The notes: a model not told the origin generated them from the letters alone. A stretch of DNA of 64,000 nucleotides from Burhinus oedicnemus (GCA_008921705.1 VFFE01007605.1:5677889-5741888), one strand, 5' to 3'. Numbered from the stretch's first letter, positions 48,468 through 62,774 are shown. Made by a program: numbers and translations.

Positions 48468-51400
48468 GAGTGCTCTGGATGTGCTTGCGGGTTACCATCT
48501 ATATGCTTTACACTACATAGACAGAATAAAGAACATAATCGATAGCAAAGACTGAAACAAATAGTTTATTATTAGGTTATGGTGATGGATTTGGCAAGAG
48601 AAATATTTCTTAAATTAGTGTTCTGGTGCTAATTAGTTCTTTCATGTGACTATGCAGTGAACTTGACAAATATAACCATCATAATTTTCACTTCATGAAG
48701 AGCTGTGTTATAACACAGATTACAGGAATCACTGACTACACTCCAGTTAATTCTATTGACATGACTAAAAACATAAAATGTGAGGTCGTGTCAGACAAAG
48801 TTGTGTTCATTTTCAGATTATTAATACCTTTTGGTTTGTGACTGTCTATGCTAACTGTATGGAGAACAGTTTTTTTTAATTAAAGTTCTGTAAAGATTCA
48901 AGTAAAAATGAATAACTACATCAACTTGTAATGCATTAAGATAAAAATATCTATAGTGTTCAGAAATTAATCTGGCAATAAAGTATTATCTTTTGACTAA
49001 AGAATTCAGTGTTTGGCTTCATGATCTTCTTAGCACTTCTCTCATCCAGGCTCCTACGAAGTCCTCAAAATATGCAGAATGATATATTGTGCTCTGTTTA
49101 ATCACTGAGCTTGTGAATAGATGCAAGCTTTTTAGATGGGAAAAAGTGCTCTGAACTATATTTTTATGGTCTACACTTCCTTACTCATGTCTAAGCAAAC
49201 ACAGACGAGCCCAACATTATATATTCTCTTAGTGAAAGAGTATTATAATCAAGCTGATATTCTTCTCCTTTATATAAGCATGGGTGTTTTTTTCCTGTTT
49301 TGGAATCTTCTTAACTAACATAACCCATCTGTGACAGCTGCTGTTGATAAAAGCTCTCTAAAAGCTGCTCTGCTTGAAAACATCATGAGCTGGTTTTGGT
49401 TTTTTTTTCTCTTTCACAACACTAAAAATTACTAGAAACAATTGATTGGCTTTTCAGTCTGGTATTACTTTGTGTTATGTAATTTTCTTCTTGTATGCAA
49501 CGGCTTTTCTTATTGAAAGAATTCTTAATTTATGGATTAAAATTCAGGATACTTACAGAAAGAAAATGTCAAATAAAGTAGGAAAATACCTAAGTAATTA
49601 GATTCATTATTCATGAATGGCAATTCTAGACAGAAAGAAGGATCAAGCTGAGGATTTTTTTTAGCGGTTGATTGGAAAATAATAGAGAACTAATTAAAAA
49701 AAAATCCAGTTCAAGAAAATTTTGTAAAGCAGACACAGTAATAAAAGATTACACATTAGGAAACAGAGAATAATGCACATTGTGATTAAGACTTTTGAAA
49801 AAAAAATCTGGTTATGTTTTATACCAATGCAAACTATGTAGTATTTTCGATATTTACATTTTATAAAATCACAGTTTTAACATAAACACTAACAGGATGG
49901 AAATGCCTTTTATTCTGGGATTTCCTAAATTCTGAATATCTGAATATGCTATTGGATTACAATTCTTTTATGTGTGAAGAAGGTCTGGGGTTTTTCTTTT
50001 AAAGGAAATTAAAAAGAAAAGAAAAAAACAAAACAGAAAAGAGAACAGAAACCTTATGTAACTGCCCTTTGATCTCCCAGTACACCAGACAAAAATTCTT
50101 CCACTTGAACAAATGAAGTAACTTGATAACACACTTGGAGTGGTCGTCTTCTTTGTTCATTATCACTAGAAGGGGTAGGGCGAGTTAGTGTTTGCTGATA
50201 GCAGCATGATGGCAGGGAGGAGTGTTGGGTTGTGACTGGAGAAGAGTAGCCTTTGGTAAGTAAGGACTTTTCTGCCTGCTACGATGGACCCTTTCCGATC
50301 TTTCTAAGGTGCCTTGGTTTTGGCCCCTTCACCAATCTGACTGACTATATGGTTACTGAACAACTTAGTTTTGCTACAAATACCCTTATTTTTTTCTTCC
50401 ACACAGAATCTCTCTTCTGGAAGTATTTGCGTACTCCATCCATCTGCTGTTCTGGTCAGAGAAGCAGCTCTGATTGGGCTATTGAATGCTGAGAAATATC
50501 AAAGAAATGGCTACTATGCATGCGCAGATCAGGAAGTGTAGTGAATTCAGGACATCAGAAAGAGTCAGCTCAGTACAGTAATTTTGGCATATCACAAACA
50601 AAACCTTTTACATTCTGTGCATGGATATATTGCACATATTTTGGGAGCCAAGGCCAAGTGTTATTTAGTATGGATGCAGCCAAGTCACCAGGTCTCAGAG
50701 CCAGAGGATGGTCCCTGGCCTGTTTAGATCATAGAAAGGTGACCACCAGCATAATCTGCATACACTGCAGATACTGGGTATATCTGGTGAACGCATGATG
50801 CCTTGTAAAGCACGTCCTAAGGACTCGTAGGATAGGTGTCAGACACATGAGTTTTGACAGCAATACAGTCTGGAGCCCAGTCAATCAAGAGACACTAGAG
50901 AGCAGCCTACAACCAGTTCATGTTCTTTCATGCGGCTGCAGCAACAGCAAATGAAGTTGCAGTTACAGGGCAGGCTGCAATTTCTGAGGTGTTGGCTTAA
51001 ATCTCAGGCAGATTGGGACACATTATCACGGAAAGAGTATTCACGTAGACTAGCAGTCACCAATATGCCAGCCAAGCTGGCAGTCATCCCTGCTACTGTG
51101 AAGGCATGAGTTCTCACCAGACAACTGTGGGTTTTACTGTGGGAAAAGAAATTTACTGCTTGTAAACCAATGTATTGGTGTCCTTAACTTTCAGGGAACC
51201 ACTGAAAGGGCTTGCCTGCTAACTTCAAGGAAATAAGCACATGCCCCTTACAATCTTTTGAATCTGAGGTGAGCTATTGACTTGAACCATTTCAGATCGA
51301 ATAGTTAAATTTTGGCAATTGGAAATAAGATTTTGTAGTGGAAAGTGTCAGGCAACTTTAAATAAACAGAGCTGCTGGCCCTGCTTGTAATAAAAAATTG

Positions 51401-54400
51401 CACATACACATATGCACACACATGCACTTCCTCAAAAACCTCCTTTGTGCCCATGTGTCTGCTCCTGGGCAGACCCAGCAGAGCTGACCAGACACAGACA
51501 GGAAGAACAGAGAGTTACGAGAGCAAGCGTGAATTCTCTGGAGTCAGCCAGAAAATGAGACTCCCACCGCTGCAGACGTTGCTCATAGGTCGTGGTCGTG
51601 TAGCATGTGTGAGTGATAAACTAGAGAGCGATGAGTAATTAGAGCAGCTTACAGGTCACACATATGCAGACGTGACCAAAGGGCAGCAGCACAGGCTGGA
51701 CACCAGTTCTGATGATGATAATATGGCAGGTGGCACCCTTCCTTTCTCATCAGCACTAAATCAGCTCCTCTGTAACTTTCCTTGACTGAATGAATAGCTG
51801 TAAAACACGAAAAGATCCTCCCTAAGATAGAAGTCAAGACGCACAGAGTGTTTTGTTGCACCCCTTGACGTTGTTCCCATTAGGCTAGCTGCCATAAAGA
51901 GTGGATAGAAATGTGGACTGTACTTCTTGGAGGGTGGGTGGCCTCTGTAATGCCTACAGTAGTATGTGGTTATTAATGTACCCTCTCAAAACAGAGGAAA
52001 CCCGCTAAAGCTGCATGGTGAGGGAGATTAGGGGAGCTCCCATAGACTGACAGCTTCAAGAAATCCTTTGTAATAAGCACAGGTCCCTAAGAAACAAACC
52101 AAATAGTAATATATTATTAAAATTAAAAACACATTATTAAAAGAAGGACTTTATGATAGAGTTTGGGCTATTTTTCGGGTTTCTTGGCTGACACTTTCCT
52201 CCCTGCTGTTCCAGACTTTCCCACAAGCATTGTCACAGCTTTAGGCTTCAACAGCCCTTCATCTGCTCTTGAGGTTCTTGCAACTTTTTCTCCCCATTAA
52301 AAATTGCACAGAGAGCTCTTTACTGTTGCCAGTTTTGTTTTCTTTCAATATAAAAAAGTAAGTTAAACTGGGCAAACTTGTTTCTTGAAATGAGGAGTGA
52401 CAGCAACAAACGCTAACATAGAAAGAGAAAATACCAAAAATATTCTTTTGTTTCTGTTTTGCAGACTTTTTTTTTTTTTGTTCTGGCTTCCACTAACATA
52501 GCTGATTGTGTTTCTCTTTTTACAGTGGTGGGCTCACCTTCCTCATCATTCTGGTTTTCAATACCATCGCTGATAGCTACATAGTGGAGGTCTACTTGGG
52601 GGGGAGGAGAAAAAAAATCTGGACAGTAGTCAGATCCATGGCTCAGAAAACAATCGTTCTCTGCTTTGGGTTCTGGAGAATTAAGGAGCAGGGATTAGTA
52701 CTTGTTTGGGCTGTCTGAGGAATGTGTAGGCTCTACATGCTGGAATCAATAATCTATTTATTAGTACTTACATTTGACTAGCCCACAGTTGCTCCCCAGA
52801 TAGCTAAGCAATAAATAGGGTGGGGATATTATTTTAAACTGGTTCTTATAATTCATAAATAGTACAGGAGATTGTTCTAGTACTCTGGCACTTTGATAAA
52901 TGGGTAAAAAAGGAAAAGGGTTGTCATGTTATAAATTATTAGGTCTGTTGCAACTGGTACTACATTTTAATATCTGTGGGCATAGTCGAAAAGAGGTATT
53001 TGCACATATTGTGCCCTAATTTTAAAACAGGATGTCTTTTTTTTTTATTTATTCTTTGTCTTCTAGGATGGTGACACAGTTAACTTTTTGGTCCCTTTGT
53101 AAAAGAAACTATAGAGAAGCATAGTCCACTGGTCTTCTGAAACCATTTAAAACAGCAGCAAACATCTAAACAATACTTAGGACATTGTTCTTATAAGGGT
53201 AACAGCTGTTGTCAGGTCGTATCTTTCCAGAAAAGAACAAAGACATTATATTTACAGAGATCATGTCCAAACATGAAATTTAACCTAAATGTATTAACAC
53301 TGTAATATAATCAAAAGTGCCAGAGGAACGTCTTAGCGACAGTTTTACAGTGGTAAGAAGGTCTTTTTTTCTTCAAAAAAGTTCAGTTTTGCTCACCCTA
53401 AAACTATACATAAATTCTGCTGAATTCATACAATAGTTTCATTTGGTTTTCTTCAAGTTAAATTTTTCACAAAACTTTTGGTGTGAAGATCCTTCCTCTG
53501 CTCTTTTTATCCGATAGCTCAGGGGTTAAAGTACTAATCCAGACAGAAGCTAATGCATTCTCCGGTTTAAAGGATTTTAACCCTTATCTTGAAAGGGCTT
53601 GAAGGGCTTGAAAGTTAGAAAGTATTCTGGGAGCAAGTGGACAGATTCAGCTTCTTCTGTTGAAGCTATACTATTTTATGTAAGCGCGTTCGTGCTAGAT
53701 CAGGGACCGAAAGACAAGCATCTACCAGTTGGGCAGATACTGGGTAGACCCAGTATTTCTGTTACTGAGCATCAGGAACATACATCGGCTCTGTCCCATG
53801 AATTACTGGGTCTGAATCCTTAGCCTCCTGCCTTCCCCAGACCAGTGCCAAGACCAGTATTGATACTGTCTTGCAAAACTAGAGCTTATTAATTTGGGCT
53901 TGGTAGCTCATATTCATGGTGCTTACACCTTATCTTCCAATTTGGAAACCACTGGTCTAAGGTTTACAACATTCATCTGGAGGAAGATGACCAGAACTTA
54001 AATTTCCCTGATTCAGAGCACGTATGGTGACACAGGATAGTGTTGCAGGGTCAACTCTAGTTTGTTTTGAGGTATGTCTCTCCTGTCACTGATAGGAATA
54101 CAGGAACATGTTCTTCATTTCTTAGTCACTGGAAAGTTTTGCTGTTGGGAACTTGTACTTTCTGTACTGTGGTTTTCAGCCTATTACTTCTTGACTGGTC
54201 CTTCACTGACTGAGAATTCAGATCTTTTTCTTCCTCTTTGTTTATTTCAGATCCTCACACCGGGAACAATTCTTTAAGCTTAACACAATTCATCTAATTC
54301 TTTCCGGATAAACCATGTCTTCAAGATCTCAGATTACTCCCTCTGCTGTCCTGTTTTATTTGAACTACATTTTTTCCTGAAGTGGGCACAGCAAGGCTTG

Positions 54401-56861
54401 AATGGAAGATTTATTTAATGTGCCCTGCAGTCTGTCAGTCTTGCATTAGAAAAGCCCTTTCTTGATATTTCAGAAACTCCTGAAAACTTCTTGCCCTGCC
54501 ATGAATTCAGTCCAACATATAAATGCCTTAGAGCCTTCTCCCCAGTCCTGCCACAGCTCCCTGCAAACCATGAGGGGGTTAATGATTAATTGACCCCAGA
54601 TGCTTTGGCTTTTTCCTGCATCTGATAATTCATTCTGTCACAACAACCATGGAATTAAGACAAAATAAAACAGTCATTAAGAAACCAGGTTATCCCATGG
54701 AATGGTCACTAAGAAGTAAGCAGTCCTTAGGCCAGTGCCTAACCCAGCCAACATTTTAGACCTTCCCCTACCCAAAACACAGCATCAAATTTCTTTATTA
54801 ACTCAACATAATGTATCCAGGAAATCAGCACCCAAAAATTTAGCATGTGGGTAGCGGACTGTACAAATAATTGCTTTTTCTGTATAACCACAGAACCAGA
54901 ATATACAATACAATTCTTATTTCCTCTCTCACTGACTGAAGTAACATTAATTAATTATTTCTTAGATATTCTAAGAATTTCAACAGGAATTCACAAAGAG
55001 GGGCAGAGAGGATCATCATGCTATGTTCTACAGAAAAAGGCTGAAAACACTCCAAAAAAGAAGCAGGTAGAGGGCTTGACTAGGACATCTTTTAAGCAAA
55101 TATCCAAACTACCACATTACATCCTAACTATTGGTACACTGAGAGTGGCAAAACAGGGTTATGAAGGGCACCTTAAACTTGTTGTGAACCAAACCCTAGG
55201 ATTTAAAGCATTTGGAAACTTCTTGTTTCCAAAATTTGTCTTTATTTTTCACTTGGTGGGAACAACTAAAGAAAATTCAAGTCAAATTTCCAACTGTTTC
55301 TGAACGACCTCAAATTATATTTTAGAAAAGGACAGGAAGGGGTAAAGTTATTTGTTACTGGAAGAAAAAAAAATCATCCAACTTCGGTAGTTAGACAGTG
55401 TAAGCAGAGCACACATCTGAGTCTCTATTCAAAGCAAAACACTGGAAAAAAGCCTGTAAATTTATCATGACAGTATAATAAAATTTTAGACAATATAAAC
55501 CACTTAAAACTACTATAAATAGTAACTTTTACTTAAACTCACATGCAGATGAATTTTTCTTAGTATGGAGGGCAGGAGATTAAAGATGTTCTGCCAAAAG
55601 AACAGGATTAAAAGATAGAGTTCAAATGTATATTTAGGGCTGGGAAAGATGAGGGATGGTAGTGATTATTTTAGAGCTCCACCAAGCACCTTTGTCCAAT
55701 TAGCCAAATGCTTTCTTTTTCAGAACAGCTTGGAGGAGTCCAGAGCTGCTGGCTGGCCTATGGAGCAGACGTAAGTCCTGCTGCTGGAGATTGTTAATTT
55801 TGATTGTCTTTAAATTTGGTATTCTGTAGAGTGACAGAGGAATACTACCACTTACTCCAAAAAGCAGAGTGCAGGTACAAGAGCTGCAGAAGCAGCAAGT
55901 GACTTTGCTTCCTAAGAATTTTTAAAATGTGTTGTTTCATGTCACAGTTTTTCCTTCTCTACCTAGGCCCCGAGCTTGAGATCCTCATTCAGAAAAAAGT
56001 TTGGGTCATTTCCCTGAGAGGTCCATTTCCCTGGTTGCCTCAACAATCTCACCCTGGATGTCTATTTTTCTTGCATTTCCTACAACTTTGTACATGAGAG
56101 TTTAAATGAACTAAAATATTTTGATTATTCTACAGGGCTCTTCAGAATAATTATTTTAGCAAATACTTTTTATAAAGCTGAGCATCTTCAAATCAAAAAG
56201 CTAAAAATTAGACGGTGTGAGAATACTCCATCCAAAGGTCACTGCTAACATCAGAAAGTTCTGGTAGGAAAGCTTTAAATCATTACTAAGGCTAAAAAAC
56301 AATTGTGATAATAATAGTTGGTTGAATTTTCCCTCTCCTCAGCAAATGTGAGACAAACTATCAGATTGAAACACGGGTAGGCCATTCTCTAACTTTCCCA
56401 TTGGTAGAAGACCGTGGTTATTTGTATATCCAAGAATGCTTAGATGGTTCCAGAGTCTTCTTGCTTTTTTTTTATTACATCAACTTCAAAGTACAAAGCC
56501 CACCTCAGGGGATGTCTCTTTAGCGATAGAATAATTAACACAATGAGAGCTGGACCACTAGAACAGTTATTATCAACATAATGAGCCAGCCCAGTATTTG
56601 CCTTAACAAACAAAAGGGTTGGGTCAACACAAAATGATTAAGTAGGCCCTTTTATTTAACCTCTTGTCACTTATTCAAATTTTTTAATGAAAATCTTTTC
56701 AAATGCAGGAATAAGCTTTAGCTTTAAAAGTGCCAAAACAAAAAGATTTTCCACCTTTGGCTGAAACTATGCTCTGAATTCATTTACATTTGCTAGTTGT
56801 TTCAGTCCTCATGAAACTCCTGTTCTGGATGAGTTTACAATGTCAAAACGTTTCACCAGAT
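48468..56861. other. AT-rich intergenic stretch, nothing confidently coding
   Basis: It contains a splice-acceptor-like site at 52525 with a short hydrophobic open frame, and an open frame of 152 codons at 54845-55303, both discussed in the findings and neither called as a gene. A CA-rich stretch lies near 51401-51426. Nothing else is recognised. Confidence 0.45.
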
Positions 56862-56992
56862 GTACTTAAATACAGTAATCAAGTCACCACTTTGTCTTCT
56901 TTTTGATAACCTAAGCAGATTGAGGGGTTTTAGACATTTTCTCCAGCTCTCAAATCATGTTGCAGTCTCTCCAATTTCTCAACATTTTATGC
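56862..56992 (-). mobile_element. Ancient CR1/L3-like LINE fragment
   Basis: The plus strand shows, in antisense order, TACAGTAATCAAGTCACCAC, CTTTTTGATAACCTAAGCAG, ATTTTCTCCAGCTCTCAAAT and GTCTCTCCAATTTCTC. These are the landmark words of the RT C-terminal region of old CR1/L3 LINEs shared by birds, reptiles and mammals. It has no open frame. Confidence 0.65.
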
Positions 56993-59229
56993 AAAATGCA
57001 AACACCAGAGATGTCTACGATGTCTTTTAGTATCCATCTCATGGATGGATTTGGAAGGAAAAAACCAGCTCCCTAATGCATCAGCAGAAGAGAATAAGAA
57101 AAATATATGAAGAGAAATACAAAGGGAGAAAAGGTGCTATGCTCACAGTGGAACTACTCTTCCTTTTAAGCTGAAGACGGTGATAGGAAGACTATGGCTA
57201 TGTCCGTGGACAATGAAGCAGCTTTTCTGTGAACAAGTTCAGAATGCCCTGCACAGCCCAATGGAAGAAGTATGAAGGCTTGTAGGAATCTGACCATTTT
57301 TACAGCACTGATTTCAGAAAGGTAGTGCCTCAGTTCCAGAGAGGAGCTGATACTGAGTAAGGAAGAAGCAGTTTCTCCCAGGGTCGTCATGGAGTACAAC
57401 ATGGGTCTCACTGAGGATGGCAGAGAAAGATACAGAAATATGAAGCTGCCCATTCTATTTGATCAAGCATATCTACTCCAATTTCTACATCCCTGTGGAT
57501 TTGATTCAACGCAAAGCATGTGCTGCCTTAAGGGCTCAGTGTGAGCTCAGTGGGATTACTTAATGGAAATGAAGGAGATGGCCAGGAAATCAGCACAGTC
57601 TGAAGCTACTGGCAGAGGAAGGGGGAAGAGTTTAGTCTTCAGGCACACACTCTTTTCACAAGCCTGCCATCAATCCCATCTCCTGTGGCTCCTTCAGAGA
57701 ACAGCTGTGTTGCAGGCATGAAAGCAAAAGCAGAGTCCACCATGAGAAGCACTCCAGCATTAACGTCCCAGCTTTTCTGTCCCTGTAACCCCACTACACT
57801 GATCTTGCAGACAACACTTTCCTCTGCCCTGGCCAGCTCAGTGGCCAAGATTCCCACCTCTGTTGTCAACCTTATCTTGGTAATTTTTGTCTTGTTTTTT
57901 TTGGGGGGGTTGCTTGGTGGGGTTTTTTTGTTTTTTTTGTTTTTTTAAATTGTTTTTGACTGGCTTTCCTTATTTCTACACCCCTTTCCTATCTTTTGCA
58001 GCATCCTCTTCTGCTGCAAATGCCCAGAACACCCCATGGTCTCGCAGATGAAAAAAGACCAGTAGAGAAGAAGAAATACAAATACAAACAATACAAATAT
58101 ATATGCAAATACATGGTTTCTTTAGCTTCACTCTTTTGAAGTCATATTAGGAATTGCATATATGTTAGGAGTCGGGTACTTAAATTCTTAGACCATGACC
58201 CCACTACTGTGTCAAGTGCCAGTGCAAAAGCCAGTTAAATCACACAAATTCGTGACACACTGTTGGCTGCAGCAGACCATCTACACCACAAATTTGCACC
58301 TGAGCACTTCCATTCCAGGAGGGGAAAAACATCTCGGGCAGGACTGAAAGGAGCAACTCAAAGAGCAGTGGCCACTAGGGTGGAAACCTAACCCTGTTAG
58401 AGTCCATTATGCATAGTGGGGCCAGGATTTCACCCCAGCCTCTTTTTTCCTGCTTTAAGTGTGTGATTTGGCAGGGGAAAAGTTCAATTGAAGGCACACA
58501 GTTAGGCTATACATACAACAAAGAGGCAGGGAAGGGGAAAAAAAGCACTACAAAGGATTACTTTAAAGTTAGACCTCAGCTCCTTTAGCTTTACACAATG
58601 AAGGAAAGCACACAGGTTTCAACAGGATAAAAGCAGACTTTATTTTGTAAAGAGATATCAGGATGAAACAAAGGACTGTAATTGTACCTCCTATCTGCAA
58701 ATCTGAGGTGGTGAAGGAAAAGAAAGTGGGTGGATGGTTAACAAGAATAGCTTGAAACCATGCTTTGTTAACCGAGTAAAATTAGCTTGCTGAGAACCTT
58801 TATTTTCCACGTCACTTTTAACAGGAGCATTATTTTACATATCTCTACAGTAGAGAACCCATTTACAAATTTGCAACAAGTAACCACTGAACTTGAGCTA
58901 ATTTTTCTGTCTGTTTTCTGTTTCATCTGCTTAATTAATGACAATACATTTGAGTTGGGTTGCTAGCACATCTATAGCTGGAAGCCTGTCAGCGTTTCCA
59001 TTCTGCACACCTTAGGCACTTTCACACTGGCTTAATTTCACCCTGTGAAGTACATCCCATCAAACCTGGGAAAGGTTTAGAGGTAAAAGTGTAGTTTGGT
59101 TTTTTTTAAAAAAAATCATTCATGTAGCTCTGTTCGAAATGCGGGATGAACCAACTAAAATTAAAACAGAGGAGTATTCAATACATGTCTGTTTTGTGTG
59201 CTCATTTTTGAAAATATGAAAAGCCATGG
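56993..59229. other. Intergenic stretch with T/G-rich tract
   Basis: Somewhat GC-richer DNA at 57140-57880 has open frames on both strands but no recognisable protein. A T/G-rich tract lies at 57885-57957 and an ACAAAT-type imperfect repeat at about 58076-58112. Confidence 0.45.
57885..57957. repeat. T/G-rich low-complexity tract
   Basis: Runs of 6-8 T alternate with G runs (one of seven G, one of four). It is low-complexity DNA; an unusual hydrophobic frame through it is an artefact of TTT and GGN codons. Confidence 0.8.
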
Positions 59230-59345
59230 GTGGGTGAGACCAGCGGTCTGTCCAGCTCAGCACCTGCCTGCAGCAGGAGTTACAGCAGATGCTATGGGGA
59301 AAGTGATGCCCCTGCCCTCTCCTGCCATACCTCCCAGCTACTGCC
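59230..59345 (-). mobile_element. Ancient CR1-like LINE 3'-region fragment
   Basis: The phrase GGTGAGACCAGCGGTCTGTC followed by CAGCTCAGCACCTGCCTGCAG and AGTTACAGCAGATGCTATGG matches the layout of a CR1-lineage 3' region that is abundant in turtles and crocodilians (the 'gaccagtggtcc ... cagtggcc ... agatgc' pattern). The orientation is inferred from that family. Confidence 0.5.
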
Positions 59346-62300
59346 ATAGGATTGTCCCACACGTTCGTTTTATAAATGAGTTGAGATCTGTAATTTGTGC
59401 TTTTTCTTTTTTACAGTTACATTTTAGCAGATGTATACCATACTTGGAATCATAAAACCTGCTTCTGAGTACAGTTAAATATAAGTGTCAGATCATTCTG
59501 CCATTTCTACAAACCATCTGTGGTGGGGTGTTTGAACGTTTGTGTTTGTGTGGTGCTCAACACCAGGAAATTGGTGTGGCCTGTCAGTGCTGCCATCCAA
59601 ACACAGAACTCACCAGCCTGTTTTAAAAGTCTGGGAACTCCTCTCTTTTTCTTTTCTAACCTTTTCCGCGATCTTGCAAATGCAAGATACAGACTGTCCC
59701 CTTCATTCATTTCAAAGCCTGATCGGTTTTTGGCTGGAAGTGCCCTCTACAACTCCACTCTCAAATTCAGAAATAGAGATTTTCCACTCATTTTTTAGGA
59801 CTTTTCTACCTTGCAGAGTGAATTTCATTATGAGCTATGTCATGGCAGGTGTTCGTCTCCCCTCACCTTCTTAATGCAGGAAGCATATGGGGCATTACCC
59901 ACAATAATAACCCCACTGAATGTCTCTACCAGCAAAGATGACAGGAAAGCCAACTGGCCAGCCCGGAGTTCCCTTTCGTAAGGGAAATTCCGTGGGAGTT
60001 ATGGCGCTTGTATAATAATAGCCTTATTCTAGAATATTTTCCTATATGAACTTCATGTTCAGGTTATGGGCTTGGGGAAACGGTTTTTAAAGAAAGGAGG
60101 TAACATTTCTGAATAACAATTTAAGACCACGTTGACTCAGATTTAATTTCGAATTGTCATGTTTTGGGGATTATAGATTCAGACTCCTGATCTTATCAGA
60201 CTATACTTTTCATGGGTTTCATTGTTACTTTAAGTGTTTGAGTTCATTCAAATTTGTTTAGCAGATCCATCTTTGGAGGAGGAAATCCCAACATTATTAA
60301 ATTCAAGGACTCAAAGAAAGGAAGGTAGAAAAAATATGTATTACTTGGAAAAATCTGTTGATTAATACTGAAGGGCTCTCCAACCAATTTAAAATTAAGA
60401 TTAATCTGAATCCATATAATATATGGAAAATCATTCTAAAATTGCAACTTAAGAAACTATATTTTAGTCTTGAAAAGTTCTATTTCTTCTGCTACACCAA
60501 AGTGAATGTGTATTTGCAGTCTGAATTATACACATATTTAACACTCATCCTCCGAGTATTCATTGTCTACAGTCATACTTTTTTCACATTATGTACTAGA
60601 ATTTTTTGCAATACAAGAGTCACAATATACAAAATACAATACAAACCAAATCAAGTAATTGCCTAGCTACAGAATAGATACATTTGAGGGGTTTTATAGT
60701 GCTTCTTTTATTCTTGGAATATTTCCAAAGGATTTTTTGCTCCTAATTTCCCTTTCTGTCTATTTAGCACATCAGTCAGTCTTTCTTTTCTTCCTCTATG
60801 GTTTTAGCCAAACTGTGCTGGTATTGTTTATAATGTGCTCTCAGACTGGGACACAGCAATCAGTTTCCCTGGTAGTGGGAAATACAGAATTTCCACCGCT
60901 CAATGGAAGTGCTATTCTAAAGCAAGTTTCTTGCTGGGCCAGATAATGCCACTATGCTGCACAGCACCAGATGAAGATTGGCCCAAATGCATAGATTTTG
61001 CAATGTTTCCATAAACTTCTATGGTAAACCCAGTCTAGCAATTCTCTTACTCTCCTTCTAGCAAAGAAATATTTGCCAAGCAATCACTGAGCTAACACAT
61101 GAAAACCAGAATGTGAAAGCAACTATTGGTGTTCTCTTTTTTCAAGTGAAAGTACAAAAAATAAAGAAGCATAAAAAGTAAATGTTTAAATTGAAAATAA
61201 GTATTGATATCTGCTCGAAGATGATATCTATTAAGATAGCTGAGGGTCTTACAGTCAGAGACTGGGAGTTGGGGTAAACACACTGCGGCAGAAAGGGAGA
61301 CGGTATGACTCCCTGGTGGTACCACGCTCGTGGGACAGGGAAGGCTGCACCACCAGACAACCCTCTGCAATGGCATTGAAGTTACAGCCAATAAACTTAT
61401 GCAGCGGCTTACTTATATAAGGCTGCCTAAAAATCCTGCTAGTCCTAGATCCTGTGTTTTCAATTATATATAAGTTTTCCCCCATTATACGTGCTCAGGT
61501 TTTGTAAGAAAGATTTAAGTGCTATACTGGAAGAGGGCTGAAAATACATGTTTTTCTTAAATCTTTAGAAAATCAGCTTCAACCTGTGTGACCCAGACTG
61601 ATCATTTGGAGTCAGAATCCTGTAAAAATGAGAAAAAGCCTTTTTATATGGGGAAAAAGGAGTAAAAAAATGAAACACAGGAACTCTAACTATGCTTCTA
61701 TACAAGCCACGCTCCGTTCAAGGATGCAGGTAAGCAGGGCTCTGCTCTGGAGCAGAGCTTGCTTCTTTTGTCTTTTCCCATTACAAAGAGTTCCAAACGA
61801 CAAGACTACAGAGACCAGGACAGGAGAAGACTCCCAGCGTTATACTTCAGTGTAGTGAATAGTTATAGCCACAAAGACTGAATGGTATCTTGATGCTTTT
61901 TTCAGATTTCAAATTTCACTTTTACTAATGACTTGTGTTGCTTCATTGTAAAAGTTCAGTAATGCACATCAAATAACTACAGGCCAGATGCAATAGAAAT
62001 TTGCTTAATCTACTTTTAACACCAAACAGCTATGGATGCAATAAACTAATAACATTATAAGAAACAGTAGATTTCAGAAAACAGCATTGATAGTGCATTG
62101 TGACTATAAAGACTCCTCTTGACAGACTCTGCTCTCACACAGATCAATACCTCTGTATGAATTATTCTCACTGCACTGCATTTTAAATTAAGCGATTTGT
62201 ACCTCTTTGACTTTCCTGGATCTAATTAATGCAACGTGAAGCAGGATATAAGTTCACCACATGAATCCCACCATTTCTAACATTCAGCGGTCTTATTCCA

Positions 62301-62774
62301 GGCATGCAGAACAGACAAAATCAGGATCAAAGATTCTGTGACAATAAGGAATAAAACACTGATTGTTCACAGAAGCTGGAAGCTAAGATGGTTTGCTAGC
62401 TAAACACCATAGCATTAAAACTAATGTTCCCATTTTTGATGGGATATGTACATGACAATACCAACTCACTTTCGATGTAAACTGCTGCAGAAGTTTTTGG
62501 TAAGGTCCAAAACGTACCCCAAATTTAAGCAGCTGTCAAATTGTAACTGTCAGTCACCTAACATGGTTGGTCTGATCACTGTTTCTCAGCCAATTACAAA
62601 TACTAGTGAAATAAATATGTAGTACGTCAGAAGATTCTCCTGCAAGCCATCTATTAGAATAGTAAACTGGCTTAATTCCTGAAATCTGTCATGTTATGTG
62701 TCTCCCAGCACTCTTATAGGTATATTTAGGCTTTACAAGTCTAATTCTTGGGGGTTAGAAATACACTGGTAGAT
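59346..62774. other. AT-rich intergenic stretch, nothing recognised
   Basis: Several short frames (up to 110 codons at 59542-59874, plus) occur without any recognisable domain. No RNA gene or classified repeat was seen. Confidence 0.5.

Noticed and set aside
51401..51426. CA-rich stretch considered as a microsatellite
   Set aside because: It is short and interrupted, with too few perfect CA units to be called.
57166..57948. Opposed open frames in a GC-richer patch including an Ala/Val-rich membrane-like frame
   Set aside because: The plus-strand frame runs into the T/G tract that creates its hydrophobic end. No homologue was recognised on either strand.
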